A DNA stretch of 64,000 bases from Bacteroides fragilis (GTDB lineage: Bacteria; Bacteroidota; Bacteroidia; Bacteroidales; Bacteroidaceae), in contig NZ_SZUU01000003.1 in assembly GCF_019583405.1 (NCBI RefSeq), positions 434,001 to 498,000 on the forward strand. Reading direction: 5' to 3'. Both the position numbers and the translations under genes were made by a program. A model generated the notes under the pieces. That model was not told where the DNA came from, searched no databases, and worked only from the letters and a program-made list of their open reading frames with translations. Shown here piece by piece: positions 36,817-46,840 of this stretch. Positions within the stretch are counted from its first letter, which is position 1, and every line of letters begins with the position of its first letter.

Positions 36817-38832
36817 ATGAAACAGATTTTGCATATATTACTCATCGCCTTGATGCTGATTGGCTTTTATAGTTGTGTTCCGAAGACGGAATTAACCTCT
36901 CCGGACGGACATATCAAAGTGGATTTTACTGCGGATACCGATGGAAAGATGATGTATCGGGTGACTGTCAACGATACCCTTTTATTGGATAACTCTCCGC
37001 TCGGTTTCAAAGCGAAAGACGGAATCGATCTTAATCGGGGATTTCGTGTGGTGAACACTGTCTTTACCGATAAAGACGAGATCTGGACGCAGCCTTGGGG
37101 AGAGAATAAAACGAACCGGAATCATTATAATGAAATGGCGGTTCTTCTGAAAAATGCCGCTAATGTGGAATTGACTCTTCGTTTTCGTGCATTTGATGAT
37201 GGTGTAGCCTTTCGTTACGAGTATGAGGTGCCCGGTGTCGACTCTTTGTTGATCACCGATGAACTGACTGCTTTCCGCTTTCATGAAGACGGGACCTCCT
37301 GGTCTATTCCTGCCAGTTTCGAGACTTATGAATTGCTGTACTCGAAACAGAAGATCAGTGAAGTGGAGAATGCCAATACTCCTTTCACTTTCAAAACATC
37401 CGGAGGGGTGTATGGCAGCATTCATGAAGCCGCTCTTTATGATTTTCCGGAGATGACTTTGAAGAAGGATGGTGAAAATACTCTGAAATCCGAACTTGCC
37501 TCATGGCCCGATGGAATTAAAGCTCGTAAAGAGAATCGTTTTACCACTGCATGGCGTACCATTCAGATTGCTCCGCAAGCTGTCGGACTGATTAATTCGT
37601 CGTTGATCCTTAATCTGAACGAACCTTGTAAACTGGAGACTACCGACTGGATCAAGCCGATGAAATATGTCGGTGTCTGGTGGGGGATGCATCTGGGAGT
37701 GGAAACCTGGAAGATGGACGATCGGCATGGCGCTACAACCGTCAATGCCAAGAAATACATTGATTTTGCTCATGCCAATAACATTGAAGGTGTGTTGTTC
37801 GAAGGATGGAACGAAGGATGGGAAAGTTGGGGAGGTATGCAGAGTTTTGACTTTACTAAACCTTATGCCGACTTTGATATTGATGAAATAACTCGTTATG
37901 CACGTGAAAAAAATGTTCAGATCATCGGACATCATGAAACCGGTGGAAACATTCCCAACTACGAGCGCCAGATGGAGAAGGCAATCAAGTGGTATGCCGA
38001 TAAGGGCATTCATATTCTGAAAACAGGTTATGCCGGTGCTTTTCCTGACGGACATTCACATCATGGACAATATGGAGTGAACCATTATCAAAAAGTGGTT
38101 GAAACGGCTGCCCGTTATCGTATGACTCTTGATGCGCACGAACCTATCAAAGATACCGGTATACGACGTACCTGGCCCAATATGATGACACGTGAAGGCG
38201 CCCGCGGTATGGAGTGGAATGCCTGGAGCGGGGGTAACCCTCCTTCACATCATGAAATGTTGCCGTTTACCCGCTTATTGAGTGGCCCGATGGACTATAC
38301 TCCGGGTACTTTTGATATCTTGTTTACACAGACGAAAGATTCCCCCAAACGTCAGAAGTGGAATGATCAGGATAAAGGCAATAGCCGTGTCAATACAACA
38401 TTGGCCAAGCAGTTGGCTAATTGGGTGATTTTATATTCTCCGTTACAAATGGCATCTGATATGATCGAGCACTATGAAGGGCATCCTGCCTTCCGGTTCT
38501 TCCGTGATTTCGATCCTGATTGTGACGAATCGAGGGCATTGGCCGGTGAGCCGGGAGAGTTTGTAGCAGTGGTACGGAAGGCTAAACAGAATTATTTCCT
38601 GGGTGCCTCTACGAACGAAGAACCGCGGGTCTTGCCTGTCAGTCTTGATTTTTTAGAGAAGGGGAAGACTTATAAAGCAATCATCTATGCTGATGGAGAG
38701 AAAGCTGATTGGAAAACCAATCCGACAGAGTATCAGATTACGGAACAGGAAGTGACTGCAGACGATACGTTGAATATCCGTATGGCAGCCGGTGGCGGAC
38801 AAGCTATTTCATTTATGCCCTTGCAGAAATAA
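36817..38832 (+). CDS. GH97 glycosidase, probably inverting alpha-glucosidase
   Basis: 671 residues from ATG 36817. The signal peptide ends at FYSC, a likely lipobox. It has the three GH97 parts: an N-terminal beta-sandwich, a (beta/alpha)8 barrel (WWGMHLGVETWKM onward) and a C-terminal beta domain. Glutamates in GHHETGGN, DAHEPIKDTG and EGARGMEWNAW match those used by inverting GH97 enzymes such as SusB. At the place where retaining GH97 galactosidases have a nucleophile Asp, this protein has KTGYAG, favouring the inverting alpha-glucosidase subgroup; this is a motif-based inference. Its 3' end overlaps the convergent sigma-factor gene by 24 bases. Confidence 0.92.
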   Translation: MKQILHILLIALMLIGFYSCVPKTELTSPDGHIKVDFTADTDGKMMYRVTVNDTLLLDNSPLGFKAKDGIDLNRGFRVVNTVFTDKDEIWTQPWGENKTNRNHYNEMAVLLKNAANVELTLRFRAFDDGVAFRYEYEVPGVDSLLITDELTAFRFHEDGTSWSIPASFETYELLYSKQKISEVENANTPFTFKTSGGVYGSIHEAALYDFPEMTLKKDGENTLKSELASWPDGIKARKENRFTTAWRTIQIAPQAVGLINSSLILNLNEPCKLETTDWIKPMKYVGVWWGMHLGVETWKMDDRHGATTVNAKKYIDFAHANNIEGVLFEGWNEGWESWGGMQSFDFTKPYADFDIDEITRYAREKNVQIIGHHETGGNIPNYERQMEKAIKWYADKGIHILKTGYAGAFPDGHSHHGQYGVNHYQKVVETAARYRMTLDAHEPIKDTGIRRTWPNMMTREGARGMEWNAWSGGNPPSHHEMLPFTRLLSGPMDYTPGTFDILFTQTKDSPKRQKWNDQDKGNSRVNTTLAKQLANWVILYSPLQMASDMIEHYEGHPAFRFFRDFDPDCDESRALAGEPGEFVAVVRKAKQNYFLGASTNEEPRVLPVSLDFLEKGKTYKAIIYADGEKADWKTNPTEYQITEQEVTADDTLNIRMAAGGGQAISFMPLQK

Positions 38833-39420
38833 AAGCAGCATGATAAGGGGGAGGTAATCCTTCAATTCCGAACGCAATATTTTCAGGGCTTGCCCTATGC
38901 GATAATTGACAGTTTGCGGAGAGACGTTTAGTTTCTCCGCAATTTCTTTATGAGTCAGTTGTTGATTTCGGTTCATTTCATATGCCTGACGAAATTCTGC
39001 TGGTAGCTTTCTTAAAGCCTCTTCATACAACCTGAAAAGTTCGTTTTCCAGATAAAAGTCAGGTGAAGAAAATTCGCTTTCATATTTTTCGGCAATTTCC
39101 AGATGTACCTTACGCTTTATTTCGAAATGGGAGATTTTATTAAGTGCCTTGTTCTTGACAATAGTAAAAAGAAGAGTTTTTAAGGTTAGTTCCGGAATGA
39201 GGGTTTTTCTGTTTTCCCATAACCACATCATGGTGTCCTGCACGATTTCTTCCGATTCACTCAGTGTGACGTACTGAGAACAAAAGACGCATAGTCCGCG
39301 AAAGTAATAGCGGTAAACATTGTCAAATACTTCTTCGCACCCTTCTCTCAAGGCTGATATAACGGCATTATTATCATTTATGTTTAGGTTAGTCAGAGTC
39401 TGTGCCATTCTTTTTTTCAT
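38809..39420 (-). CDS. ECF-type RNA polymerase sigma factor
   Basis: 203 residues with sigma-70 region 2 (LCVFCSQYVTLSESEEIVQDTMMWLWENR) and region 4 (LPAEFRQAYEMNRNQQLTHKEIAEKLNVSPQTVNYRI). It is divergent from the FecR-type anti-sigma gene that starts at 39574, and should activate the SusC/D operon behind it. A second ATG five codons in is an alternative start. Convergent overlap with GH97 at its 3' end. Confidence 0.93.
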   Translation of the reverse strand: MKKRMAQTLTNLNINDNNAVISALREGCEEVFDNVYRYYFRGLCVFCSQYVTLSESEEIVQDTMMWLWENRKTLIPELTLKTLLFTIVKNKALNKISHFEIKRKVHLEIAEKYESEFSSPDFYLENELFRLYEEALRKLPAEFRQAYEMNRNQQLTHKEIAEKLNVSPQTVNYRIGQALKILRSELKDYLPLIMLLLFLQGHK

Positions 39421-39573
39421 TGTTATTAGCGAACAAACGTAGCTAAATTTTCGGTACTGACAAAATGATTCTTCGAAGAAAAAAAGTTTGTGTTTTTATT
39501 TAGTAACTTTGCTTTCTGAAATGTATTATATATAGCAACGTATGATATAGGTATAAAAGATTTGGTTAATACA

Positions 39574-40584
39574 ATGGATGAAACAAAACTACTGAACTAC
39601 TTGAAAGGAGAATCAGATGCTGAAGAGTGTCTGGAAGTAGAGACATGGTACCATGACTCTGCGGAACATAAAAAACAACTTGAGCAATTATATTATATGC
39701 TTTTTGTCGGTGAGCGCAAAGCGGCGATGGATGCGGTGGACACAGAAAGTTCACTGAGCGCTTTGAAGGATCGGATGAAGCAGAAAGAGCTGGATCGAAA
39801 ATTGCTGGGTAAAATGCGTGTTTCAAAATGGAAGCGTTATGCAGTACCTTTAGCTGCCTTTTTGTGCGGTTTGCTGATTTCTACCGGAGCTTTGTATTGG
39901 ATGTCTTCCGGTAAATCTGCCGGATATGTTTTTACTACGGAAGCCGGTCAACGGGCACATGCTGTTTTGCCGGATGGCACGAAAGTGTGGTTGAATGCTT
40001 CAACGCAGCTTGTTTATAAGCCTTCTTTCTGGAAGCGGGAAAGATTGGTTGATTTGAATGGTGAGGCTTATTTTGAGGTCTCTCATAATAAGCGCAAACC
40101 CTTTGTTGTTAATAGTAAAGATGTCAGGACTTGTGTGCTCGGTACAAAATTTAATGTCCGGGCACGCTCGTCCGAAGCAAAAGTTGTGACTACTTTATTG
40201 AAAGGATTGGTGCAAGTGCAGCTGCCGGGACAGTACGATGAGGAAGGGATCTTACTAAAACCGGGACAAACGTTGAGTGTGGATACCCGTACGATGCAGT
40301 TGATGCTTACCGAGGCTGATCATCCGGGTGATGTGCTACTTTGGATTAACGGAAAACTGAAATTCGAACAAGCCACACTCGCGGATATTGTGGAGTGTTT
40401 GGAAAAGCACTTTGATGTACATTTCATTATTTCTGATGCACAGTTGAAAAAAGAACGTTTCACCTGTACTTTTAGTACGGATGATGATATCAGACAAATT
40501 CTTTCTATACTTGCTCTTACCAAACGTTTTGATTATAAATGTGAGGATAATAACATAATATTGACTCCCAAGGTGGGTAGATAG
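39574..40584 (+). CDS. FecR-family anti-sigma factor
   Basis: 336 residues from ATG 39574. A cytoplasmic N-terminal ~80 residues, a single TM helix (about 88-108), a periplasmic FecR domain (AHAVLPDGTKVWLNAST, then YFEVSHNKRKPFVVNS) and a C-terminal DUF4974 domain (WINGKLKFEQATLADIVECLEKHF). It should hold the divergent ECF sigma factor until the SusC-like receptor signals substrate through its N-terminal extension. A -7 box TAACTTTG at 39504-39511 lies upstream. Confidence 0.93.
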   Translation: MDETKLLNYLKGESDAEECLEVETWYHDSAEHKKQLEQLYYMLFVGERKAAMDAVDTESSLSALKDRMKQKELDRKLLGKMRVSKWKRYAVPLAAFLCGLLISTGALYWMSSGKSAGYVFTTEAGQRAHAVLPDGTKVWLNASTQLVYKPSFWKRERLVDLNGEAYFEVSHNKRKPFVVNSKDVRTCVLGTKFNVRARSSEAKVVTTLLKGLVQVQLPGQYDEEGILLKPGQTLSVDTRTMQLMLTEADHPGDVLLWINGKLKFEQATLADIVECLEKHFDVHFIISDAQLKKERFTCTFSTDDDIRQILSILALTKRFDYKCEDNNIILTPKVGR

Positions 40585-40612
40585 CGATTTATTATTATAA
40601 CCTAAATCAGTA

Positions 40613-40651
40613 AAAGGGACTGTTTCCAATGTGGAATGGTTCCTTTTTTTT
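40613..40651 (+). terminator. Terminator between the anti-sigma gene and the SusC-like gene
   Basis: AAGGGA...TTTCC pairs with GGAA...TTCCTT, with mismatched central bases, and runs into eight T residues. The SusC operon therefore needs its own promoter, presumably recognised by the ECF sigma factor, in the 240 bases that follow (40652-40893). Confidence 0.75.
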
Positions 40652-40893
40652 ATTTCTCAATCTGTATTCTTATTCTTTTTTTATTCTTTTTTTGAAAAAA
40701 GTCGCTTCTTGATTTAGTATGCTTATAGGTTGAAATGTATTATTAGCAGAAAAGTGAATATAGTTAACCCTAAAATCTGTAACGATGAACAAGGACCCTT
40801 AATTAAAAACCAACCTTAATATGAATTAGCAGTTTTCTTTTGCTAAACCTTTCAATTTTTACCTAAAACATTTTCTAATTAAAAAAGAACAAG

Positions 40894-43800
40894 ATGAAGA
40901 AATCAGTGAAACACAAGTTTCAGTACTTGCTATTTTTTCTATTGTCGATGCCTGCTTTTATTTTTGCTTCAGCGCAAGATATCCGGGTAAATATCGACTT
41001 CACTAAAGCCCCTTTAGGTAATGTCCTGGATGAAATCGGACATCAAACCTCATTATCTATTGTGTATAACACCAGAGATGTTAACCCCAATCAACCCGTT
41101 TCCGTTAAAGCTACTAATGAAAATATTACGTCTGTGATGAATCGTTTGCTTCGGGGGACGGGGATTTCCTATTCTATTATGAACAAACACCTCATTCTTT
41201 CAGCTAATGATAAGGATAAAGCTATTCAGCAAGAGAAAGTCACGGTTACAGGAAATGTTTCGGACGCTAAAGGCGAACCGTTGATCGGCGTAAGTATCTT
41301 GGTGAAAGGAACATCCAATGGGACAATCACCGATATGAACGGACACTTTTCAATATCGGCTGCCAAAGGAGATGTCATCGAGATATCCTATATCGGCTAT
41401 GCTTCGCAGGCCATTACAGTGACAGACTCTAAGCCACTGAAAATTGTGATGCAAGAAGACACGGAAGTGCTTGACGAGGTTGTTGTAACGGCTTTAGGTA
41501 TCAAGCGGGCACAAAAGGCATTGAGCTACAATGTGCAACAAGTGGGTGGCGATGCCATCAATACAGTGAAAGATGCCAATTTCATTAACTCTTTGCAGGG
41601 CAAAGTTGCCGGAGTAACGATTAACAATTCCGCCGGTGGTGTCGGTTCGGCCTCCAGGGTAGTGATGCGAGGTACTAAGTCTATAACAAAGGATAACAAT
41701 GCCCTTTATGTAATCGACGGTATTCCAATGTTCAATGTCAGTTTTGGCAAGAGCGAAGGTTCCTTTGCTACCCAGAGTGGTTCGGACGGTGTGGCCGACC
41801 TTAATCCGGATGATATTGAAAGTATTAATATGCTGACCGGTCCTTCCGCAGCTGCTTTATACGGCAATGCGGCTGCCAATGGAGTTGTATTGATTAACAC
41901 GAAAAAGGGATCTGCCGAGAAGACAACTCTGACAGTCAGCAATAATACCATGTTCTCTGACGCATATATTATGCCGGAGATGCAAAACCGGTATGGAAAT
42001 AATCCGGGAGAATTTGCAAGCTGGGGCAATAAAACCAGACAGAGTTATGATCCTGCCCGTTTCTTTAATACCGGAGTGAATGTAATTAATGCCATCTCTT
42101 TCTCGACCGGAACAAAGAAAAACCAGACTTATGCATCGGCTTCAACAACGAATGCAACCGGTATCCTGCCTAATAACAGTTATAGCCGTTACAACTTCTC
42201 AATCCGGAATACGGCTACTTTCCTGAAAGATAAACTGACTCTGGACATCGGTGCCAGTTACATCATCCAGAATGATAAAAATATAACGGCACAGGGACAA
42301 TATTTCAATCCGTTGCCGGCATTATATCTGTTTCCTCGTAATGATAATTTTGAGGAGATCCGTATGTTCGAACGTTATAGCGAGAGCCGTGGGGTGAATG
42401 CGCAGTTCTGGCCTTACGGGCATCAGGGGCTGAGTTTGCAAAACCCGTACTGGATTATGAAACGCATGAACCGTAAAACAGAAAAGAAACGTTACATGAT
42501 CAATGCAAGCCTGACTTATAAACTTACGGATTGGCTGAACGTTGCGGGCCGTGTTAAAGTAGATAATTCGGATATTCGTTTGACTCAGGAGCGTTATGCA
42601 TCTACTTTGACTACTTTTGCGGGAGCCAATGGTTTCTATTCGGACCAGAACCGTACAGACCGTAATACATATGCTGATATTATGGTAAATATTGATAAGA
42701 GGATAGGAGATTTCTCGCTGAATGCCAATATCGGTGCATCTATTAAAGATTTGGTTTACGAACAAATGGGTAATGAAGGCGATCTGGCCGGTATACCCAA
42801 TTTCTTTACAGTGAGAAATATTAATTATGAAAGTAATTATAAGCCCAAACAGTTCGGATATCATGACCAGTCCCAGGGGGTATTTGCGAATATAGAATTA
42901 GGTTGGCGCAGCATGGCATATCTGACCTTGACCGGACGGAACGACTGGGAGTCGCAGCTTGCCTTTACTAAACACTCCTCTTTCTTCTATCCTTCCATCG
43001 GCGGATCTGTCGTTTTGTCGGAGATGTTCCGGTTGCCCGAGTTTATCTCTTATGCGAAACTGCGTGGTTCATACAGTTCGGTGGCTTCGTCTTTCGAACG
43101 TTATTTATCGAATCCGGGCTTTGAGTTCAATGAACAATCCCATCAGTGGGGCTCTTCAACAACTTTGCCTGCCACTAATCTGAAGCCGGAAGACACACGT
43201 TCGTGGGAGGTGGGTTTAAATGCCAGATTATGGAACCACTTCAGTATAGATGCCACTTACTATCATTCGAATACGTATAACCAAACCTTTAACATCACCC
43301 TGGCGTCGTCGAGCGGTTATTCTTCGGCTATTGTCCAGACAGGCAATATCCAGAATTATGGTTTGGAACTGGCATTGGGATATAATAATACATGGAGGGA
43401 TTTCAGCTGGAACAGCAGCCTGACTTATACCATGAATCGTAATAAGGTGAAACGTCTGGCCAGTGGCGCGACGAATCCGATAACCGGTGAAATCATCGAT
43501 ATGCCGGAGTTGCGTATGGCTGTGTTGGGAGCCGACGGGTATGGTCCCAGAGTCATCCTGAGAGAAGGTGGAACGATGGGGGACCTGTATGTAGATAAGG
43601 GGCTTCGTACGGATGGTAACGGAAATATCTGGGTAGATCCCCAGACAGGTAAAGTCGGAGTGCAGGACTATGCCGAACCTAAAAAAATAGGTACGATGAA
43701 TCCTGATTTCAATATGGGATTCAGTAATACCTTTTCTTATAAAGGCATCAGCCTGGGCGTGGTTCTGACCGCGCGTGTCGGTGGATTATGCGTGTCGAAC

Positions 43801-44199
43801 ACTCAAGGTATACTTGATTATTACGGTGTGTCCAAAGCTACAGCCGATGCACGTGATGCCGGCGGAGTGTGGATCAATAACGGATTCGTAGATGCCAAGT
43901 CTTATTTTCAAACCATCGGAGGCTCTACCGGAGGATTGGGACAATACTACACTTATAGTGCGACGAACGTACGCCTTTCCGAGTTGAACCTGAGTTATAC
44001 ATTACCTCGTAAGTGGTTTAACAATAAAGTGGGCATAACGGCAGGTATCGTAGGAAAGAATCTTTGGATGATTTATTGTAAAGCACCGTTCGATCCGGAA
44101 ATGACCCCTTCCACTACCAGCAATTTCTATCAGGGGGTAGATTACTTTATGCAGCCGAGCACACGTAATATTGGCTTCAATGTTAAGTTTCAATTTTAA
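40894..44199 (+). CDS. SusC-like TonB-dependent outer membrane receptor with signalling domain
   Basis: 1101 residues. Signal peptide to about residue 27; an STN (secretin/TonB short N-terminal) domain at ~30-110 (NIDFTKAPLGNVLDEIG), which contacts the FecR anti-sigma factor; a carboxypeptidase-like domain at ~117-190 (GEPLIGVSILVKGTSNGT); TonB-box and plug (EVVVTALGIKRAQKAL); then a 22-strand barrel ending in FQF. It imports oligosaccharides released by the GH18 enzyme with its SusD partner, which follows after 12 bases. The STN domain makes it both importer and sensor of the locus. Confidence 0.95.
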   Translation: MKKSVKHKFQYLLFFLLSMPAFIFASAQDIRVNIDFTKAPLGNVLDEIGHQTSLSIVYNTRDVNPNQPVSVKATNENITSVMNRLLRGTGISYSIMNKHLILSANDKDKAIQQEKVTVTGNVSDAKGEPLIGVSILVKGTSNGTITDMNGHFSISAAKGDVIEISYIGYASQAITVTDSKPLKIVMQEDTEVLDEVVVTALGIKRAQKALSYNVQQVGGDAINTVKDANFINSLQGKVAGVTINNSAGGVGSASRVVMRGTKSITKDNNALYVIDGIPMFNVSFGKSEGSFATQSGSDGVADLNPDDIESINMLTGPSAAALYGNAAANGVVLINTKKGSAEKTTLTVSNNTMFSDAYIMPEMQNRYGNNPGEFASWGNKTRQSYDPARFFNTGVNVINAISFSTGTKKNQTYASASTTNATGILPNNSYSRYNFSIRNTATFLKDKLTLDIGASYIIQNDKNITAQGQYFNPLPALYLFPRNDNFEEIRMFERYSESRGVNAQFWPYGHQGLSLQNPYWIMKRMNRKTEKKRYMINASLTYKLTDWLNVAGRVKVDNSDIRLTQERYASTLTTFAGANGFYSDQNRTDRNTYADIMVNIDKRIGDFSLNANIGASIKDLVYEQMGNEGDLAGIPNFFTVRNINYESNYKPKQFGYHDQSQGVFANIELGWRSMAYLTLTGRNDWESQLAFTKHSSFFYPSIGGSVVLSEMFRLPEFISYAKLRGSYSSVASSFERYLSNPGFEFNEQSHQWGSSTTLPATNLKPEDTRSWEVGLNARLWNHFSIDATYYHSNTYNQTFNITLASSSGYSSAIVQTGNIQNYGLELALGYNNTWRDFSWNSSLTYTMNRNKVKRLASGATNPITGEIIDMPELRMAVLGADGYGPRVILREGGTMGDLYVDKGLRTDGNGNIWVDPQTGKVGVQDYAEPKKIGTMNPDFNMGFSNTFSYKGISLGVVLTARVGGLCVSNTQGILDYYGVSKATADARDAGGVWINNGFVDAKSYFQTIGGSTGGLGQYYTYSATNVRLSELNLSYTLPRKWFNNKVGITAGIVGKNLWMIYCKAPFDPEMTPSTTSNFYQGVDYFMQPSTRNIGFNVKFQF

Positions 44200-44211
44200 A
44201 ACAAGTCGATT

Positions 44212-45756
44212 ATGAAAAATAAAATATTAAATATGGCTTTGGCCGCAGCTATCACGCCACTCTTGTGTTGCTGTACCAGTAATTTTGAGGAATACAACAC
44301 CAATCCGTACGAACCCCATTCACTCAATCCGCCCATGCTGTTTGCAACAATGATTACTACCGGAATCAATGTACAGCAGAATGACAATCAGATGATTGAC
44401 CAGATGGTAGCGGGACCTTTTAGCGGCTATCTGACAATGGCTAACTCATGGGGTGGCTCTAACTTCAATACATTCAACCAGACGGAATCCTGGAATCAGA
44501 TTCCTTTCAATACGCCTTTTGAGAAATTCTATTCCAACTACTTTAAATTGGAAACGGCAACCGGCGGAAAAGGTCACTATTGGGCAATGGCGAAGCTGCT
44601 TCGCGTAAATACAATGTTGCGTGTGACCGATTGTTACGGTCCCATTCCCTACAGTCAAGTGGCCAATGGCAAAACGGCTGTTGCATACGACAGTCAGGAA
44701 GATGTATATAAACACATGTTTGAAGACTTGGATTATGCAGTACAGATACTGGGCGAATTTGTAGACGAGGTCGGCGGATTGAAGCCGTTGGAGGGCTATG
44801 ATCCGGTCTATAATGGAGATTATAATAAGTGGATGCGTTTTGCTAATTCGCTTAAATTGCGTCTGGCTGTCCGTATCAGTAATGTGGCGCCCGAACTTGC
44901 CCGTGCGAAAGCTGAGGAAGCGGTAAAGAGTGCCCGCGGACTGATAGATACGAATGATAATAATGCATATGTCGGTGTAGGTGCCGAACCCAATCCGCTG
45001 TGGCTGGTAGCCTCCAGCTGGGGCGAAATCCGTATCAATGCCACTATTGCCAGTTATATGAAAGGGTATTCCGATCCTCGTAGCGCAGTCTATTTCACGA
45101 CATCCAAGTTGGGAGGCAATAGCCCGTATATGGGTATGCGTTCGGGATTGGAAGGAGTGAAGCCGGCCACTTATGCAGGATACTCTATGCCCAATTACGA
45201 TCAGAAAGACGATATGTTGATGTTCTGTGCGGCTGAAACGGCCTTTTTGCGTGCTGAAGGTGCTCTGCGTGGTTGGGATATGGGAGGTAGTGCCCGTGAC
45301 TTCTACGAACAAGGCGTTAAACTTTCATTCGACCAGCGGAAAGTGGGTGGAGCAGAAGAATATCTGGCAAATGCAGTGGCAGTGCCTGAACCTTTTGTCG
45401 ACCCGACTAACCCGGTTAAATGCAATTATACACCGAAAACCAAGATAACGATTGCGTGGAATGAAGGTGCTCCTACAGAAGAAAAACTGGAGCGTATCAT
45501 TACTCAGAAATGGATAGCCAATTTCCCTCTGGGCTTTGAAGGTTGGGCCGATTATCGGCGTACAGGTTATCCGGAAGTGTTTCCATCTGTCAGCAATCTG
45601 AGTAACGGAGTAATTGACACCAACCGGCAATTGCGGCGTTTGCCTTTCCCATTGTCCGAGAAGCAGGGAAATGCTGCCAATGTTTCGGTAGCCGTCTCAA
45701 TGTTGGGGGGGCCGGATACTGGGGCTACCGACCTTTGGTGGGCTAAAAAGAATTGA
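44212..45756 (+). CDS. SusD/RagB-like glycan-binding lipoprotein
   Basis: 514 residues. The signal peptide ends in a Cys-rich lipobox (PLLCCC). The mature protein is helical with the tetratricopeptide-like scaffold of SusD; GHYWAMAKLLRVNTMLRVTD and NFPLGFEGWADYRRTGYP are typical of the SusD/RagB superfamily. It acts as the lid of the SusC-like channel at the cell surface. Co-transcribed with SusC and with the endoglycosidase that follows. Confidence 0.95.
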   Translation: MKNKILNMALAAAITPLLCCCTSNFEEYNTNPYEPHSLNPPMLFATMITTGINVQQNDNQMIDQMVAGPFSGYLTMANSWGGSNFNTFNQTESWNQIPFNTPFEKFYSNYFKLETATGGKGHYWAMAKLLRVNTMLRVTDCYGPIPYSQVANGKTAVAYDSQEDVYKHMFEDLDYAVQILGEFVDEVGGLKPLEGYDPVYNGDYNKWMRFANSLKLRLAVRISNVAPELARAKAEEAVKSARGLIDTNDNNAYVGVGAEPNPLWLVASSWGEIRINATIASYMKGYSDPRSAVYFTTSKLGGNSPYMGMRSGLEGVKPATYAGYSMPNYDQKDDMLMFCAAETAFLRAEGALRGWDMGGSARDFYEQGVKLSFDQRKVGGAEEYLANAVAVPEPFVDPTNPVKCNYTPKTKITIAWNEGAPTEEKLERIITQKWIANFPLGFEGWADYRRTGYPEVFPSVSNLSNGVIDTNRQLRRLPFPLSEKQGNAANVSVAVSMLGGPDTGATDLWWAKKN

Positions 45757-45782
45757 TGTTTAAGCTAAAAAGAGAAAAGAAA

Positions 45783-46835
45783 ATGAAAAAGAGATATTTA
45801 AATATAGTGGTTTTTGCGTTGTTCGTCAGTATGCTTCTGGGTTGCAGTGACTGGACCAAACCCGAAGCAGAGGATTTTTTTGAAATGCCGGGAAATGACT
45901 ACTACGAGAATCTGAGAGCTTATAAACGTTCGGAGCATTCGGTTGCGTTTGGCTGGTTTGGAGGCTGGACAGGTGTGGGAGCTTCGATGGTGGGGAGTCT
46001 GATGGGACTTCCCGATAGTGTGGACTTCGTTTCCATCTGGGGAAACTGGAAGAATCTGGATGAAGCCCGGATGCTGGATAAGAAAAAAGTGAAAGAACTG
46101 AAAGGTACGCGTGCATTGATGTGCTTTATCGTAGCTAATGTAGGCGATCAGTTGACTCCCGAAGAGTATAAAGAGAATTATAAAGAATATTGGGGTTGGA
46201 AAGATGGAGATCAGGAAGCTATCGACGGCGCGATCAGAAAATATGCAAATGCCATTTGTGACTCCATCGATAAGTATGGATATGATGGTTTTGATATCGA
46301 TTATGAACCTAATTATGGGTCTCCCGGAAATTTGGCCAGCTATCCCGAAAATATGCTCACTTTCGTAAAGGCGTTAGGAGAGAGAATCGGACCCAAATCG
46401 GGTACGGGGCGACTGCTTGTGATCGATGGTGAGCCACAAAGCATTCATCCGGAAACCGGACCTTATTTTGATTACTTCATCGTGCAGGCATACTCTAACC
46501 TTGCGGGTAACTCCGATACTAATCTTGACAGGCGGCTGGCCGGTACAATTGCCAATTTTAAAGAGGTACTCACTCCCGAAAAAGTGGCTAATATGTACAT
46601 CGTCACAGAAAATTTCGAATCCTATGCTCCGACAGGAGGAGGCGATTATGTAGATCGTTACGGAAATAAAATGCGGGCACTTGCCGGAATGGCACGCTGG
46701 ACTCCGGTCATTGATGGTAAACAAGTTCGAAAGGGCGGAGTAGGGACGTATCATATGGAATATGATTATCCGGGCGACGTTGAATACAAATACTTGCGTG
46801 AGGCAATCAGAATTATGAATCCCGCTGTAAAATGA
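45783..46835 (+). CDS. GH18 endo-beta-N-acetylglucosaminidase-like lipoprotein
   Basis: 350 residues from ATG 45783. An upstream TTG at 45753 is in frame but overlaps the SusD gene. Lipobox SMLLGC (C21). The GH18 catalytic motif DxxDxDxE is complete as DGFDIDYE (D168, D171, D173, E175). It should be anchored on the cell surface and cut the chitobiose core of N-linked glycans, leaving one GlcNAc on the protein. The SusC/SusD neighbours and the GH130 enzyme later in the locus support an N-glycan role over chitin. Confidence 0.93.
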   Translation: MKKRYLNIVVFALFVSMLLGCSDWTKPEAEDFFEMPGNDYYENLRAYKRSEHSVAFGWFGGWTGVGASMVGSLMGLPDSVDFVSIWGNWKNLDEARMLDKKKVKELKGTRALMCFIVANVGDQLTPEEYKENYKEYWGWKDGDQEAIDGAIRKYANAICDSIDKYGYDGFDIDYEPNYGSPGNLASYPENMLTFVKALGERIGPKSGTGRLLVIDGEPQSIHPETGPYFDYFIVQAYSNLAGNSDTNLDRRLAGTIANFKEVLTPEKVANMYIVTENFESYAPTGGGDYVDRYGNKMRALAGMARWTPVIDGKQVRKGGVGTYHMEYDYPGDVEYKYLREAIRIMNPAVK

Positions 46836-46840
46836 CTTAA

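Noticed and set aside
44446..45312. 288-residue open frame opposite the SusD-like gene
   Set aside because: Antisense to a well-conserved coding sequence; no signal peptide or domain.
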